A stretch of DNA of 64,000 nt from Sclerurus mexicanus (Eukaryota; Chordata; Aves; Passeriformes; Furnariidae): NCBI GenBank assembly GCA_013396755.1, contig VWZF01005825.1, forward strand, positions 132,582 to 196,581. Direction: 5' to 3'. A program made the translations under genes and the position numbers. Shown here piece by piece: positions 38,201 to 49,888 of the stretch (position 1 is the stretch's first letter; each line of letters starts with the position of its first letter). The notes under the pieces were generated by a model, which searched no databases, was not told the DNA's origin, and worked only from the letters and a program-made list of their open reading frames with translations.

Positions 38201-40599
38201 CTTCTGGGCAAATAAAATGTACCATGACTGAATTCCCCTCTTCTGTGCCTCTGTTTGTCATTTAGAGTAGGGACAAGCAGCTGTTTGGAAAGTGAGTTTG
38301 TCTGTTCTTTTTCCTGGACGTTTTCCTGTAAGTTTTTGTGTTAGACTGAAACTATCAGTCTCAGAAGTAATTTTGAAAGGCAAAGAGAAGGAGACAAAGG
38401 CATGAGACAAAGCCTTTTTGCTTTAGCAAATGATGATAAACCAAAGCAAAATTAAACTAAAATATGGTTGTAGACCTCCCAGTAAAATAACTGATGTGGT
38501 TTTTTTGCAGTTACTCTTCTGATTTTAGTGGCCTTTTTTACAATTTCTGTAAGACTGGTTGGTTGTGAGCCATATAGACCAAGTTAGCTTAATTTTAGCT
38601 TAATTAAGTGAATATTCAGTTTAGTTTCAGGCCATTTCCTACCTGCAGCATGTACTGTATTGTGCCCAGTGAGAGGTGAATCTGTAGAAATCGAACATTT
38701 ATGAGTTGGTTTGTGTGTGTGTGCATGTTCTTCCTAAATCAGTAAGGTGGATTCATACTCTGCTTTCCAGTTTTGTTTACATAATTATCAAGATTAAAAT
38801 AAAAGTAAACTTGCTAAAGCTTTTATTTTGGTAAAATAAAATCTGACATGTTTATGTAGAAGTAAGGATTGTGAAGTCAGTGGTGAAGACAGAGTGGGCA
38901 GGTTGAAATGGAAGCACTGGTACTGTTAGGCTTCTTTAGAAAAATTGAGGTATACAGCCTTCTTTGTAATGTTTCGAAGCCTAATAATTCAACTGCTCAT
39001 TCTGGTGTAGTGAGTGTGTACATAAATCACTAGCACTGAGATGGGTTTCTTGTAGTTGTCTGTAGAACTTGCTGCATGGTAACAGTTATAATTAATTGCT
39101 TGACAGACTGAATGTCTCAGAGTAGTTTGTCATCAACATGCAAGGGTGGCGGGTAGTTATGCTGAGGTGTTCAAGTATTCTCTGGTACATAGTAATATAA
39201 AAAGCAGAATTTGGTGCTCTTCCAAGTTTTAAATTTGTCCTTGCATTTCTGAAAAGTGGGAGGCAAAGAAAAGGTGATGCAATGTCTTCTCGACAATATA
39301 AGCTTCTCCTGCCACCTTGGACTAAGAAATTGAAAGTGACTTTCTATTCTTTAGCTTCCATTGATCCCTATGCTGTGAAGAACACTATTTAAATCTGCTC
39401 TTGGCAATTTCTACAGAAGAATTTGAAGTCGCTGTATTTCACAGAGGGGTGTGTATATGTGTGCATATGATACAGATTGTTAATTTAAAGAAAACCTGTA
39501 AATTATAATGTGAAGTACTTGGTGATAGGGAGAACAGCATTTTTGAGAAATTTCGATGTTTTGAAGATAAATCTGAATCTATGCTGTCTAACCTGGAGAG
39601 TTCTTCTTGCTCATACGACGTTTCCAAATGTTTTTATGCAGTACTACTTATGTATTTGGCAGATTTCCTGAGACTCTTATAGGTCAGGAAAGCACTGGAA
39701 AAAAATCACAGGCACTTCCAGTCATCTAGTACAGTCATTTCGTATAAGTGAGTAAACAGAGTGGAACAATGACTCCATTTTTTGCCTCATGTCTCTGTTT
39801 AGGTCCAAGGGTGAACTGTTGATTGCTAGTGTATTTGTTCTGTGTGTGGACATTCTCAATCTAGGAAACGAATGCCTAAAGTGGACAGACTATTACTGTT
39901 TTTTTTCTTGTGAAGTGAATCTTGGAGTGTTGAGAAGAAGGAAACTGCTGTGTGGTTCCTGCTTTGTTGTTTCAAGTAGAGATATGATTAGCAGTACCTT
40001 CTTTATTTCAGTATAGAAAAAAGCAAGATAATTTTTTGAATATTATATTGTCTTTTCATTCCTACAAAATGGGTTAACATCTTGAAGTGTGCTTAATGAT
40101 GCATCTCTTTCTTGAAAATGTCTTTTGTATTGTATTGAGATATTAGACAGTAACTACATTTTTTGTCTTGAACTTTGTTTTTGGAAAAATGAAAGAATAG
40201 TAAAGTTTTAGCCAGCTGAATTTTGTAATAGATTTCTTCTGGGGACAGATTTCAGCCCATGTCTTAGGCATGTTTACTTTTAGTGGTGGGTAGGGAACCA
40301 AGAGTTTTACAGTAAGGATTTTTCTCAAATCCCTGTCCCATGGATTTTGGTAATTTTGTGACAAGTACTCCTCTTCTGGTTCTCATCCCAAGCTGCCAGA
40401 TATTTTAAAGAATGATTTTTTTTTTTCTCCCGTCTCTATCTATTTGGTTATTTTTCACACTGTGTAGTTAAAGTGCCTTACATTTCTAATTTATTGTCTT
40501 GGGAGACATGCTTTATGTCTGCTGTAAATGACTGAGAATTGCTGATGAGCTGTCTTTTTAATCCCTATTATTTCTCTTTTTTGTTTCCTTAACTCCTAG
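35248..40599. other. unique AT-rich sequence, no gene recognised
   Basis: The stretch holds a short TAG/TAA microsatellite (37147-37170) and a slightly GC-richer segment at 36560-36870 with an open + frame but no splice support. A short GT run lies at about 38710. Nothing else can be named. Confidence 0.4.
37147..37170 (+). repeat. short (TAG)n microsatellite
   Basis: The text 'agtaatagtagtagtagtaata' gives about six tag/taa units. Confidence 0.65.
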
Positions 40600-40790
40600 G
40601 AACCTACGAGGTAGACCCAGGACCCCACTGTGCTAGGCTTTGCACAAACACTGGACAGAGGCAGTAGATGATTCCAGAGGGATGGTGACTAAAAGGTAGG
40701 TAAGAGACTGTATTTTGTTCAGTGGGTAGATGGTGATGCCACAGGGAGGTTATAAGATGATGTCTGAAAAAAGACTTGTGAGATGGCTTT
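40600..40790 (+). repeat. ancient amniote interspersed repeat (unclassified)
   Basis: The core 'ccaggaccccactgtgctag' followed by 'gctttgcacaaacactggac' matches a repeat common in turtles and crocodilians, as I remember it (CAGGACCCCATTGTGCTAGGCGCTGTACAAACACAG). The downstream 'gtaagagactgtattttgtt...gtgggtagatggtgatgcca' loosely fits the same unit. It is highly diverged. The family name cannot be fixed from memory. It may be a SINE or the edge of an old LINE. Confidence 0.5.
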
Positions 40791-41769
40791 GTAGACCATT
40801 GCAGTTATTCTGCCTTTCTCTTTTCACTAAGCTAAGGAAATTCAAGAAATAGAAATGGGAAGAATACAAGAAAATGAACCTGCAATTCTCCTGCCTTCTT
40901 GCCTCTCTTAAATTATGCTTAACTTCAAAAAGGGAGACTATCTAAAAATGGGAATGTTTGTTCAAAGAAAAACTGAAAGGGTAACTGTAAGAGTAACATG
41001 TTTGTAGGTGGCAGAGGTACTATTTTAGGAAGCTGTTTTGGAGACTCCACACAAATGCTTACCATCAGTCTAAGAAAGTCGTAGGAAAAGGAAGCCTGTA
41101 TAGCTAAATGAGAAGGTGGAGAAGACTATTAAAAGCAAGGGGACATCTTAAAAAAAGTTGTGTCTGTGTTCAAAGAAGGAAATAGGACCAAGACATTCCC
41201 CTATCAGGCTAAACATAATTTTTTTTCAAACACATCAATACCAGGAAGGCATCGGTAGATTCTTTGTGGCCTGCATATAATGACATTATGAAATAAATAA
41301 TCTGAGATAAAGCAATGACAGAAAAATGAAGTGATTCTTGTGTGTATGTGCTCACCGCTGAAAAGCACGTGGTAGTTCCTGTTTTGGAACCTTTCTTATG
41401 TGAGGCTTGTGGGATTGTCTTTCTCAGCTGGAAGCATTTGTAGGTGAAATTGTGGAACAAATTGCATGTTCTCAATTTAGCAGGTCCAGATCTCGTTTAC
41501 CTAGGTTTTTAGGAATGGTAGAGGGAAATAAAACAGCTACAGACTGTGGCATGCAACCTCTTGCTTTAAAGTGTCTCATCAGCTGAGCACCTGAAGATGT
41601 CTAATTTGATGCCGTATTTCAGAAAACATTTTTGTGGAATCAGGGAGCCTAGAAACCATAGGCCTCTTGTTCTGGATTAATTAAAAAATTAGATTTTTGT
41701 ATCTGTTTGAGAAAGGACATTGGATAATATGGTGGATGGAGATAGTGAGAAAGAATTGTTTTCTGTGAA

Positions 41770-42110
41770 TAAAAGCCTGATGAAGAGGATATTTAAGATG
41801 GTTAATATTAGCCTTCAACTACTTGAATGGTGCTTAGATGATGGAGCCAATGTTCTTGGCTGTGTCAAACCATGTAACAGGGAGTTAACATACACAGATT
41901 GCAAATTGAAATTGGGCATTGCAGGAAAAAGTTTTTCACTAGGAGGGTAGTGTGGCTCTGAACAAAGTCACCTGGGAGTGGGGTGGGAGTGACATGTCTC
42001 CCAGTGTGAACTTTCAAGACTTAGTTGGACTCTGCTACAGCTGACCTGATCTACTGTGGCTTTTAGTGGTTGGTCAGACTGAATGCCTCCCAGAAATCCC
42101 ATCCAGCCAG
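41770..42110 (+). repeat. old CR1-type LINE fragment
   Basis: A diverged CR1-like 3' ORF2/3' UTR. Visible blocks are 'gccttcaactacttgaatgg', 'gcaggaaaaagtttttcact' followed by 'aggagggtagtg', and 'agacttagttggactctgct'. These parallel the reptile/avian CR1 run 'ttcaactacctgaaagg...aggaaaaactttttcactaggagggtggtg'. The reading frame is broken. This copy is clearly older than the 684 and 49771 copies. Confidence 0.6.
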
Positions 42111-42111
42111 C

Positions 42112-42345
42112 ATTTGGTGTGCTGTTCTGGTGTCCTCACCTCAGAGTAAGTGGAGTAGAAGTGGAAAAGTTTCAGAGAAAGGCAAGAAGAATGAAGAAGG
42201 GCAGCAGGATGTGGGAGACATTCATGGAGCAGCACAATACAGGAACAACTAACTAGATGAGGGTCTCCAGGATGGAAAAGAGATAGTGGCCAGATGCTAA
42301 AGCTAGGTGTCTATAAAATCATAAAAGCTGTGAGGGGTGTGTGTG
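42112..42345 (+). repeat. second old CR1/L3-like LINE fragment
   Basis: Directly after the previous fragment the text restarts at a more upstream part of a CR1/L3-type element. It reads 'tgtgctgttctggtgtcctc', a 'ggaaaagtttcagagaaagg' block with 'caagaagaatgaagaaggg', and 'gtctataaaatcataaaagc'. The last resembles the L3-type 'ggtctataaaatcatgaatgg'. Two truncated copies head-to-tail, or one internally rearranged copy, would explain this. Confidence 0.45.
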
Positions 42346-45300
42346 GATAGGAAATGAATACTCAGTACCACCTAATTTTGTATTAGAAGAGACATGAGGT
42401 GAAACAGGCAGGGTAAAGTTATAAAACTAGGAAAAGAAGTGGAATTTTTTTGTATAGTGTGTAAGTCAGTTCTGAAATTCCTTGTCACAGTGTGCCATGT
42501 ATGCTGGATGGGTGCAAAGAGCTGCTGGACAAAGTTGGAGAAAGAGGTGGAAAAAAGGAAAAAAAAAGAGGTGCTAAACCAAGGTATTACCTCTATGTAG
42601 GGAAGTGACTGAGCAGCAAACTGTGGAAAGTGTGCAGTGTTTTGGGGAGACTGGAAGAGAATATTGTATATTGCTGTGCTCCTTTCCACTGATTCTTTAG
42701 ATATCTGCTCTTGGCTGCTCCTGGAGGTAGAGTTGTAGCTCAGACTGAATGTGTTGTCTGAGCCAGTTTGGTCATTTCATTTGCGCTAAGCTGGCAGCCT
42801 GACCCACTGTGGTGGTTCTTACATGTTGTTTTATCAACAGTAATGTTGCAGGGTGCAGTCCCAAAAGAGAACTCTGTTGCTAAAAGTATTTTTAAAAATC
42901 CTAAGCTCTTACGTAATTCGAGGTCTCACACTGAGCTTGGAGACTTTTCCCTCATTGTAAGACAAATGCTTTTAACCTTATTTTGGCACTTGATAAATTA
43001 CAATTAAATTTGTTTTAATATGTTCAAGCTGCTTCATTGAGAGTTCAGTTCTTACTCCAAAAATTTCACTTTTTTTGCTTACTGTGTTCCCTGTACAGTT
43101 TGTAGTGCTTGTGAGGCAGAGAGGAATTACTGGAAGACCTTTTTTCAATATGTAAGTTCTAGTGACACCCATTTTGGTGTAGAGAAAATACCCTTTGAAG
43201 GGAGAGATAAGCAAGATGAAACAGCAAAGCCTAAGGAGAGTACAAAGAGACGAAGAAAAGAGTGCTGAATTTGGAGATACTTCTGAGTTTGTGAATTAGT
43301 TTGAGAAGTAAAATGTTGGAGTTGAATTATGATCATCAAAGGGCAAGGCTAAAAATGATAGGGTTTCATAATGATAGCCATTGAAATGTCCCAAAAAGAT
43401 AAGGCTACTGGAATAAAGAGAGTTGTAGGAGAAGATTAGTGGAAAATAGGTGAATTGGTCTGGAGGAATTGAATGAAAACAGGTAAGTAAGAAAGGTTGA
43501 GAAACTACTGAAAAAATTTTTGAAGAATTAACAGAGTTTTAGAAGCTTAGAGAGGAGCATATAGTGGGAATGAAAGAAACAGCATCTTTGGTCTTCCGTC
43601 AGTGGTTTATGCAGCTGAGATGGATGGATCTATGCAAGTATCAAAGATTATTCAAATTTCTTGTACCAGTATTTGTACTTTCTCTGAGAGGTTTTCCAGG
43701 GAGACTTGAAATCAAAAAACATGGGAGGGGAAAACAAGGTTTTTTGCATTAGATTAGAGAGGCTAATTGCTCTTGGTAAAAATGAATTTTGTTAAAATAG
43801 TAGCACAAATTAGACTAAAAAAGTTGAAATGGAAACCTTAAAGATTTCTAAGTAACATGACCAAAACTTGCAAATACAAAAATGTTATGAATATTTCAAA
43901 TAGTGATATACAATCCTGAGAAAAGATTATTTTTCTTGCAGGAAGAAGGGATACAGGGGTGTGGTTTTAGATAAATAAAAGGGAATTGCAGAATAGGAGT
44001 GGTTACAAGGGAAAGAGGAAGTATATAACATAGGTTGCTATCAATTTAAAGTATTGCTTAGGTCAGCCATTTCCCTGCCCCCTAGTTCTTTGAGCTCATC
44101 CATTTGTGAAGAAGAGTCCTTCTTCCTCGCCTTACTAACTCCTGTGGTGTCTTCCTTGTGGCACTGTGTGTATAGCGATGGGAGGTTTCCTTTTGGTCCT
44201 TTGTGGAATTTTAGCAAATTAAACATAATAATGAAAAGCTCATTAGTAGTAGTTGAAAGGATCCTGCATTGCTTCAAAGCAGCAATAGCAATTTCAGAGT
44301 CGAAGGAACTTCAGTCTCTTCCAGACACTGTGCCTGGTATGTCACATAACCACAGACCACTGAGCTGCAAACAACTTTGTACTGAAGTGATGAATTGTCC
44401 TGTGCTTTAATCTGCATATGAGGTGAGGAAGGATCAGAGAGGGATGGGTGAGGTCACTGTGTCTAATGGAAAGACCCTTTGTTGCTTGCTACGGAGAATG
44501 AGACTCTTCCCATTAAAGCTAGTTAAATCTCTGAGATTAATGGCATGTAGAAGCAGGGTTTTAACACCTGGTGTGAAACTAAATGGTCTTTGATTTATAA
44601 TTTTAATCTGCCTTTTTTTTTTTTAATGCTTAAAATTCTGTTAGGGGTAAGATTCAGCTTCTTCCCCACTGGCACAACTGTCCTCCTCCAGGTCACACTC
44701 ATTGCCATAGAGAAGTTGTCTTCCATATATCTCTCCTTTACTGAAAGTCTCATGGGTTGCTTTCTCTTGTCTTGATTGAAAATGTCAAAAGAATTTGTAG
44801 AAAAGGGCACTGATTTGAGATCCATTGAGTTGACTCTGTTGATGCAGCTTTGGTGCATTTATATATATCTTTTTTCATGTGAGACAGATTTTTGTATTTG
44901 CAGTGTATACACTAATGCATGTATAATCTGTTTGCTCTGGAAGCCCTTTCTGCAACACCACTGAAGCAGTTTGAATTATTTTTCACTTGGCTTAAGATTG
45001 CATCTTTACAAAATAAAGTGGAAGCCAGTGCTGGAAAACATGCAAGATTGACAGCCCTGGAAATTGAAATCCCTGTTTATCCATGTACTAGCTAGCACAG
45101 CCTATCTTGGCAGTAGGACTCATGGTTAACCTGATGAGGTGACCTCTGCTTTGGTTATTTATTATTTACAGAGCGCTGAAGGTTTGCAAAGATTTTTCAC
45201 AGTGAAAGCAACATGTTTCAATTTGTGTTTTCAACATCTCTCTAGGATGTGTTTATTACAGTATAAAAACAGGTTTGTGTCTTAAAAAAAGCAGAGCTAT

Positions 45301-46499
45301 GAACTCTGCACTGGATTTCTCCTGTGAAAGAGATGTGTTTATGTACAGTTATATAATTAGTCATAGAAATTGATAGGACTGTAGTGAAAAAAACCCAGAA
45401 TGCATCATAGTGACATTAGCAATATAGAATTTCTGCTAGATCACTCTGCAACTGTCCCATTAATGTAATTGGTGAAGTGTTATGTAACAGAGGAAAGAGT
45501 TGGCCAGGTATGAATGTGGTGGGGGAATTTCCTCTTGTATCCAAACTGTACTTGTGGGACTCCTAAGTGGCATGCAAGTCCCATTCTCTCTCTGGGATGA
45601 AGCATGCTGAGGTAAACCATACACATGATGCTAAAAAGTTTGTTATTACTCTTTGGTAAATTGAGTATCATTTACATTTTAGTTCTGTCTTCTTGAGTTA
45701 TGCATTTCCTAACCCAGCCAGGAATTCCCAATTTTTGACTTGGCCAGATGCATACAACATAAGCAAGTTTCTTTGTTTAGTGTGTTTTTGTGACCAGTCT
45801 CTTTTCTTTTTGCCCCTCCCTAGATCAAATTCTGCCCTTCATTATTACACAGAGTACCCAGTGGAAAGGCCTTGCATCTTCAACATTTTCCTTCTGTGCT
45901 CTTTATTTTGAATTCCAAGGATCTATTGATCCTTCTCATATGCATACTTGTACCTAGTTGCACCCCTGCTACATAAACTGACACTTTTATGTTCTGATTT
46001 AGGAATTTTTCACCACCACACCTGCAGGCAAAGGGAAGGTTTTATTTGTAAGATCTTTTATTGTACTTGTGTTTTTCCTTATGTCGTTAACAGAGGTCAT
46101 TTACAAGGGTTCTTTGGTTGGTTAGTTTTTTTAATGGCTATTTTCCTTAATATTCCTTCTACAGCTTTGTGCTTGGACTGTTGTTCTGGAAGTAGATTTA
46201 ACAGCATGTCATTCTGTAGTAATATGCAAATGACATCAAAGCAGATACTTGGTAAATAAAAGAGAAAGACTATAACTGCGAAAGGATTACAGAAAAGGAG
46301 AAGGGATGAAGATTGTAAGGTTGTGAGAGCATTTTTAGTACCACTGTCAGGCAATGAAAAGAAATAAAAACAAATACAAGAAAGGAAAGGCAGTGTTTTA
46401 GCATTTTTTTTGGTGTTTAAATTAATACCCTCTCTTGCTGATGAAAGAAGGTTTTGGTTCTCAAAAAGGAGAAGAACAAGTCTACAGAAACTGGAAGGT
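42346..46499. other. unique sequence, no gene recognised
   Basis: No repeat or RNA gene is recognised. A + strand ORF at 44054-44410 has no splice or homology support. The motif 'tatttattatttacagagcgctgaagg' at about 45158 only weakly recalls the ancient repeat family seen at 40600. Confidence 0.35.
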
Positions 46500-48110
46500 G
46501 GATGTGTCAATATGTCTTGATTTATATGGGGCTAATTCATTCCCTTACTCTGAGCTCAATCCTTTCTTAGGGCATAGTGGAAGGTGGTGCTCATGCAGTG
46601 GGATTGCTGGTCACCTATCTTGGCATACATCAAGAATGAATGGGCTGTTACAGAACCACTCCCAGCATCTTGGATACAGCTTTCCTAACTTTCTTATTTA
46701 CTTTCATATCGTACATGCCACGACTCCACCACATATCCTACATGATAGGCACTGAGTGGTTCTGTCCTTATCTGCCAAATGCCAGCCTCAGCTGCCAGGG
46801 TGAAGATGGTTTTAAAGGATTCTGTAAAGGAGCACCTCAGGATCTATTGACTTTCAAAATCAAAGTGGCCACTTTGTTTCTCAAACGGCAGGTGTCAAAG
46901 GGCTGGGGTACTCATAGTCATGCAGAGACCTTGTCTTTTAACCTACGATTCTCTTCAGACATCAGTACATTCAGTGTGGTATGCCAAATTTGTGTATCCT
47001 AAGCAAATGGGAAACGGGGTTGTTCTGCCTTGTCCTGAATGTATTAGTTGGCAGGTCTTCAGCTCAGGGTGAGCTAAAGGCTTGGGCCCATAAATGTGCC
47101 ATCCTCCATGCTGCTGATGAGTGTGTGGGATCTTGGAATACCATATACCAAATTATGATGCCAGTGTATGTTCATAGCCTGGTTTAGCCAGCACCCAGCT
47201 CAGGACTGAGACGGCTATGTCTCTCAACTTAACAGAAGCAGGTTGTTGTGTTGCCTCTCCACCAGGTATTGAGTAAAGGAAGAAGGAAGCTGGGCTCCAG
47301 TGGAGGGAGAATGGAAAGGCCAAGATCTGTGTGTGGCAGGAGATGCAGTGTGATCTGATGAGCACAGCTTCTCTCAAGCTTTACCCTTGCTATATACAGC
47401 AGCCGTGGTGGTCTTAAAATTGCATCTGGTGGCTGGTTTCTCTTCGGGTCAGGGGATGACTTGATGGAGAAGGTGGTGCCACTCATGAGTGAGCATATGG
47501 ATCTGAGTGTTGAGGCATGTTGTCAGCAGCAGGTATTGGATTCAATAGAACCAACTGCTAGGAAGATTTAGATTGCTTGGGAGACAGGGTCTTTGCTCAG
47601 GAGGTGGTGTTGGAACAGCACCATTGTAGATGTGGTATGGCAGAAGATGAAGGGCCAGGCCAGCAAAGTGAAATGGACACTATAGTGGTCTACCTGTGGG
47701 AATGCTTTAGCTTATTGCTATGGGCTGTTGTTTAAGTGGGCATGTGGTCCTGCCAGCAAAGTGTATGACATTTGACTGTGGCATGTCAGTGTGTTGGTGT
47801 TTTGATTATTTGTTCATCCCAGCAGAGGATGCCCCACCTGTGCTATGTATGCATTTATTTTTTTTGAGGAAGTCGATATATGAGGGTGTGAAGACGTGCA
47901 GAAAGGAGCACAATATGGCTTTTGGGTATACTTCTTGGTGGTCTCAGGCAGCACTAGCTAAGGACCTTATAGACTGCAGGTCAGCCAGCCTTACCTAATG
48001 GTGTGCTGGAGAGCTGTTGCGGTGGGATGGCAGGAAGCTTTCCATAGGCTATTGCTGTGACACCTGTGAGTGTATTGTGTGGCATAAAATGTAGGGATCG
48101 TCAGAAAACT
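46500..48110. other. GC-richer segment of unknown origin
   Basis: A stretch of about 1.6 kb differs in texture from its flanks: less A/T-rich, few homopolymers, and overlapping medium-length ORFs on both strands. This is what a decayed retroelement interior, or an old pseudogene, would look like. I could not find a reverse transcriptase, integrase, protease or LTR boundary in it. I therefore make no family assignment. Confidence 0.3.
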
Positions 48111-49770
48111 TCCCTTTAAGCACCTGTAGGTACCAGAACATTTGGCTATGAGCTAAACAGCCCAAGAAAGCTGAATCAGTGCCTTTGTTGTTAGAAAAGT
48201 CTGAGGGAAGACATAATCATCCTGTGTGTTTCTATTTATGAGCTCAAGGTGACTTTGACACATTTGGTCTCTGAAGTTTAGATTCCTCAAAAGGAGCAGT
48301 CTGAGATATGTTTCAGTGTATGCAATATGTACATACATACTGTATGCTTATAAGATTCCAAAGTGATAAATGAAAAATGATGGCTGCAACGCTACAGAAG
48401 TCTAAAGTGATTTTGGATATGATGGAGATGTCAGTGACACTTCATGTAATTTAGTCTTTGACTGATGAAAGCTGTCAGCCACTGAGAAACCATTGGGAAA
48501 GATGTCACCAAACAAATTGGATTTTCACAATATTGTTAGCTTGTGAAATAACTTTGCAGAATAGATTTTTTTCCTGAAAGCTCTTAAATGGAAATCATTA
48601 AAAAGAGCATTATCATTAAGAATTAGATAAAACATGGGAATCTTTGTAACTAAAATAACACAAGCGGATATTTCAGACTTGTAAAAAATACTGTATTTAT
48701 TTTATTATTTATAATACCCAAATACACAGAGCAGCACAGTGCTCTGAAGAAAACCCACAAAAGGCGTCTGTGTATTGAAACAAATATGTCAAGAGCCATT
48801 CATTTCTCATTTAACTTTAGGTTATTTGACATCTCTTTATTTGTTGTTTGACAGCTTCATTGGGTGCGTTGCACCGGATAGTTTATGATTTCTGTTGTGT
48901 TAAGTTTTACTACTTTTCAACAGAGTTAAAATAGAATTTAAATTTTTAACAGTGGTGTTGGAGAAGAAAGTACAATTATGATTTATTCTCTTAAAAAGAT
49001 TTTTTTTTTGTCATGCTGTATTTTAGGATCTAGAAAAAAATAAGCAAGTTTGTTGGCAGAAAGTTCAGGCATGTGCAGGGATGTTCCTCATATGTGTGAA
49101 ACCTTTGTATGTGAATACATGGGGTTTTAAGTACAAGCACTGTAGTAATTTTGAACTTGGGCTTTTGTTTTTGTGAACTCTGGTAGACTGGATATTTTAG
49201 CTGTAGAATGGTCTTTGAAAATCTTTGTACCTTCCATTATTTTTATTGTTACCTGGTTTATTTTAGGAAACAATTTATTAACTTGATATTTCACAGAAAT
49301 TTTAAAACATCTGTATCTGGTTTCACAATTTAGTGAGTAACTAACAAAAGGTGGATGAACTTTCAGAAAGATCTAATAGAAATAATGATTTTGCCTTCAG
49401 AATGCTTATTCCAGGATTCTGACAGCTTTGTCAGGGTTTCCTATGTTTCTGATGGACATCTTCAAAAGACAGAAGAAGTACAGAGGCAGAGTTGTCTGAT
49501 GTTTCTGTTGCAGTACTGAATTGAATCAGGGACCCAAATGGAAAATCTGATATGGAGGGTCATGTGGAGTGGTGGAGTCTCCTTTGAGCACTGTTGCCTA
49601 TAGTCTTTGGGGCCTGATCATGGGATTAGAGCAACATTAAACAGTGCTTTCTTTTGTCTGTTGAATCTTTGTAAGTGTGTGGGAAAAGTTTTGTTGATGT
49701 ATAAAAAAATCTAAATCTTTGCAAAAATAGTGTTAAAGAGCAACAAAGTGCAGTAGTAGCCTACTTACTC

Positions 49771-49888
49771 CTTGAGCAACCTCCTCTAGTGGGAGGTGTT
49801 TCTGCCTGTAGGACACCCATGACCAGGGTTGGAGCTAGATGATCTTTAAGGTTCCTTTCAACCCAAACCATTCTGTGATTCTGTGATA
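49771..49888 (+). repeat. CR1 LINE, well-preserved 3' end
   Basis: The best-preserved CR1 tail in the window. It reads 'cttgagcaacctcctctagt', then 'gggaggtgtttctgcctgta', then 'agggttggagctagatgatc', 'tttaaggttcctttcaaccc' and 'aaaccattctgtgattctgtga'-type terminal repeats (two near-perfect octamers). It is a strongly 5'-truncated copy in sense orientation and is the youngest retroposon seen here. Confidence 0.87.
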
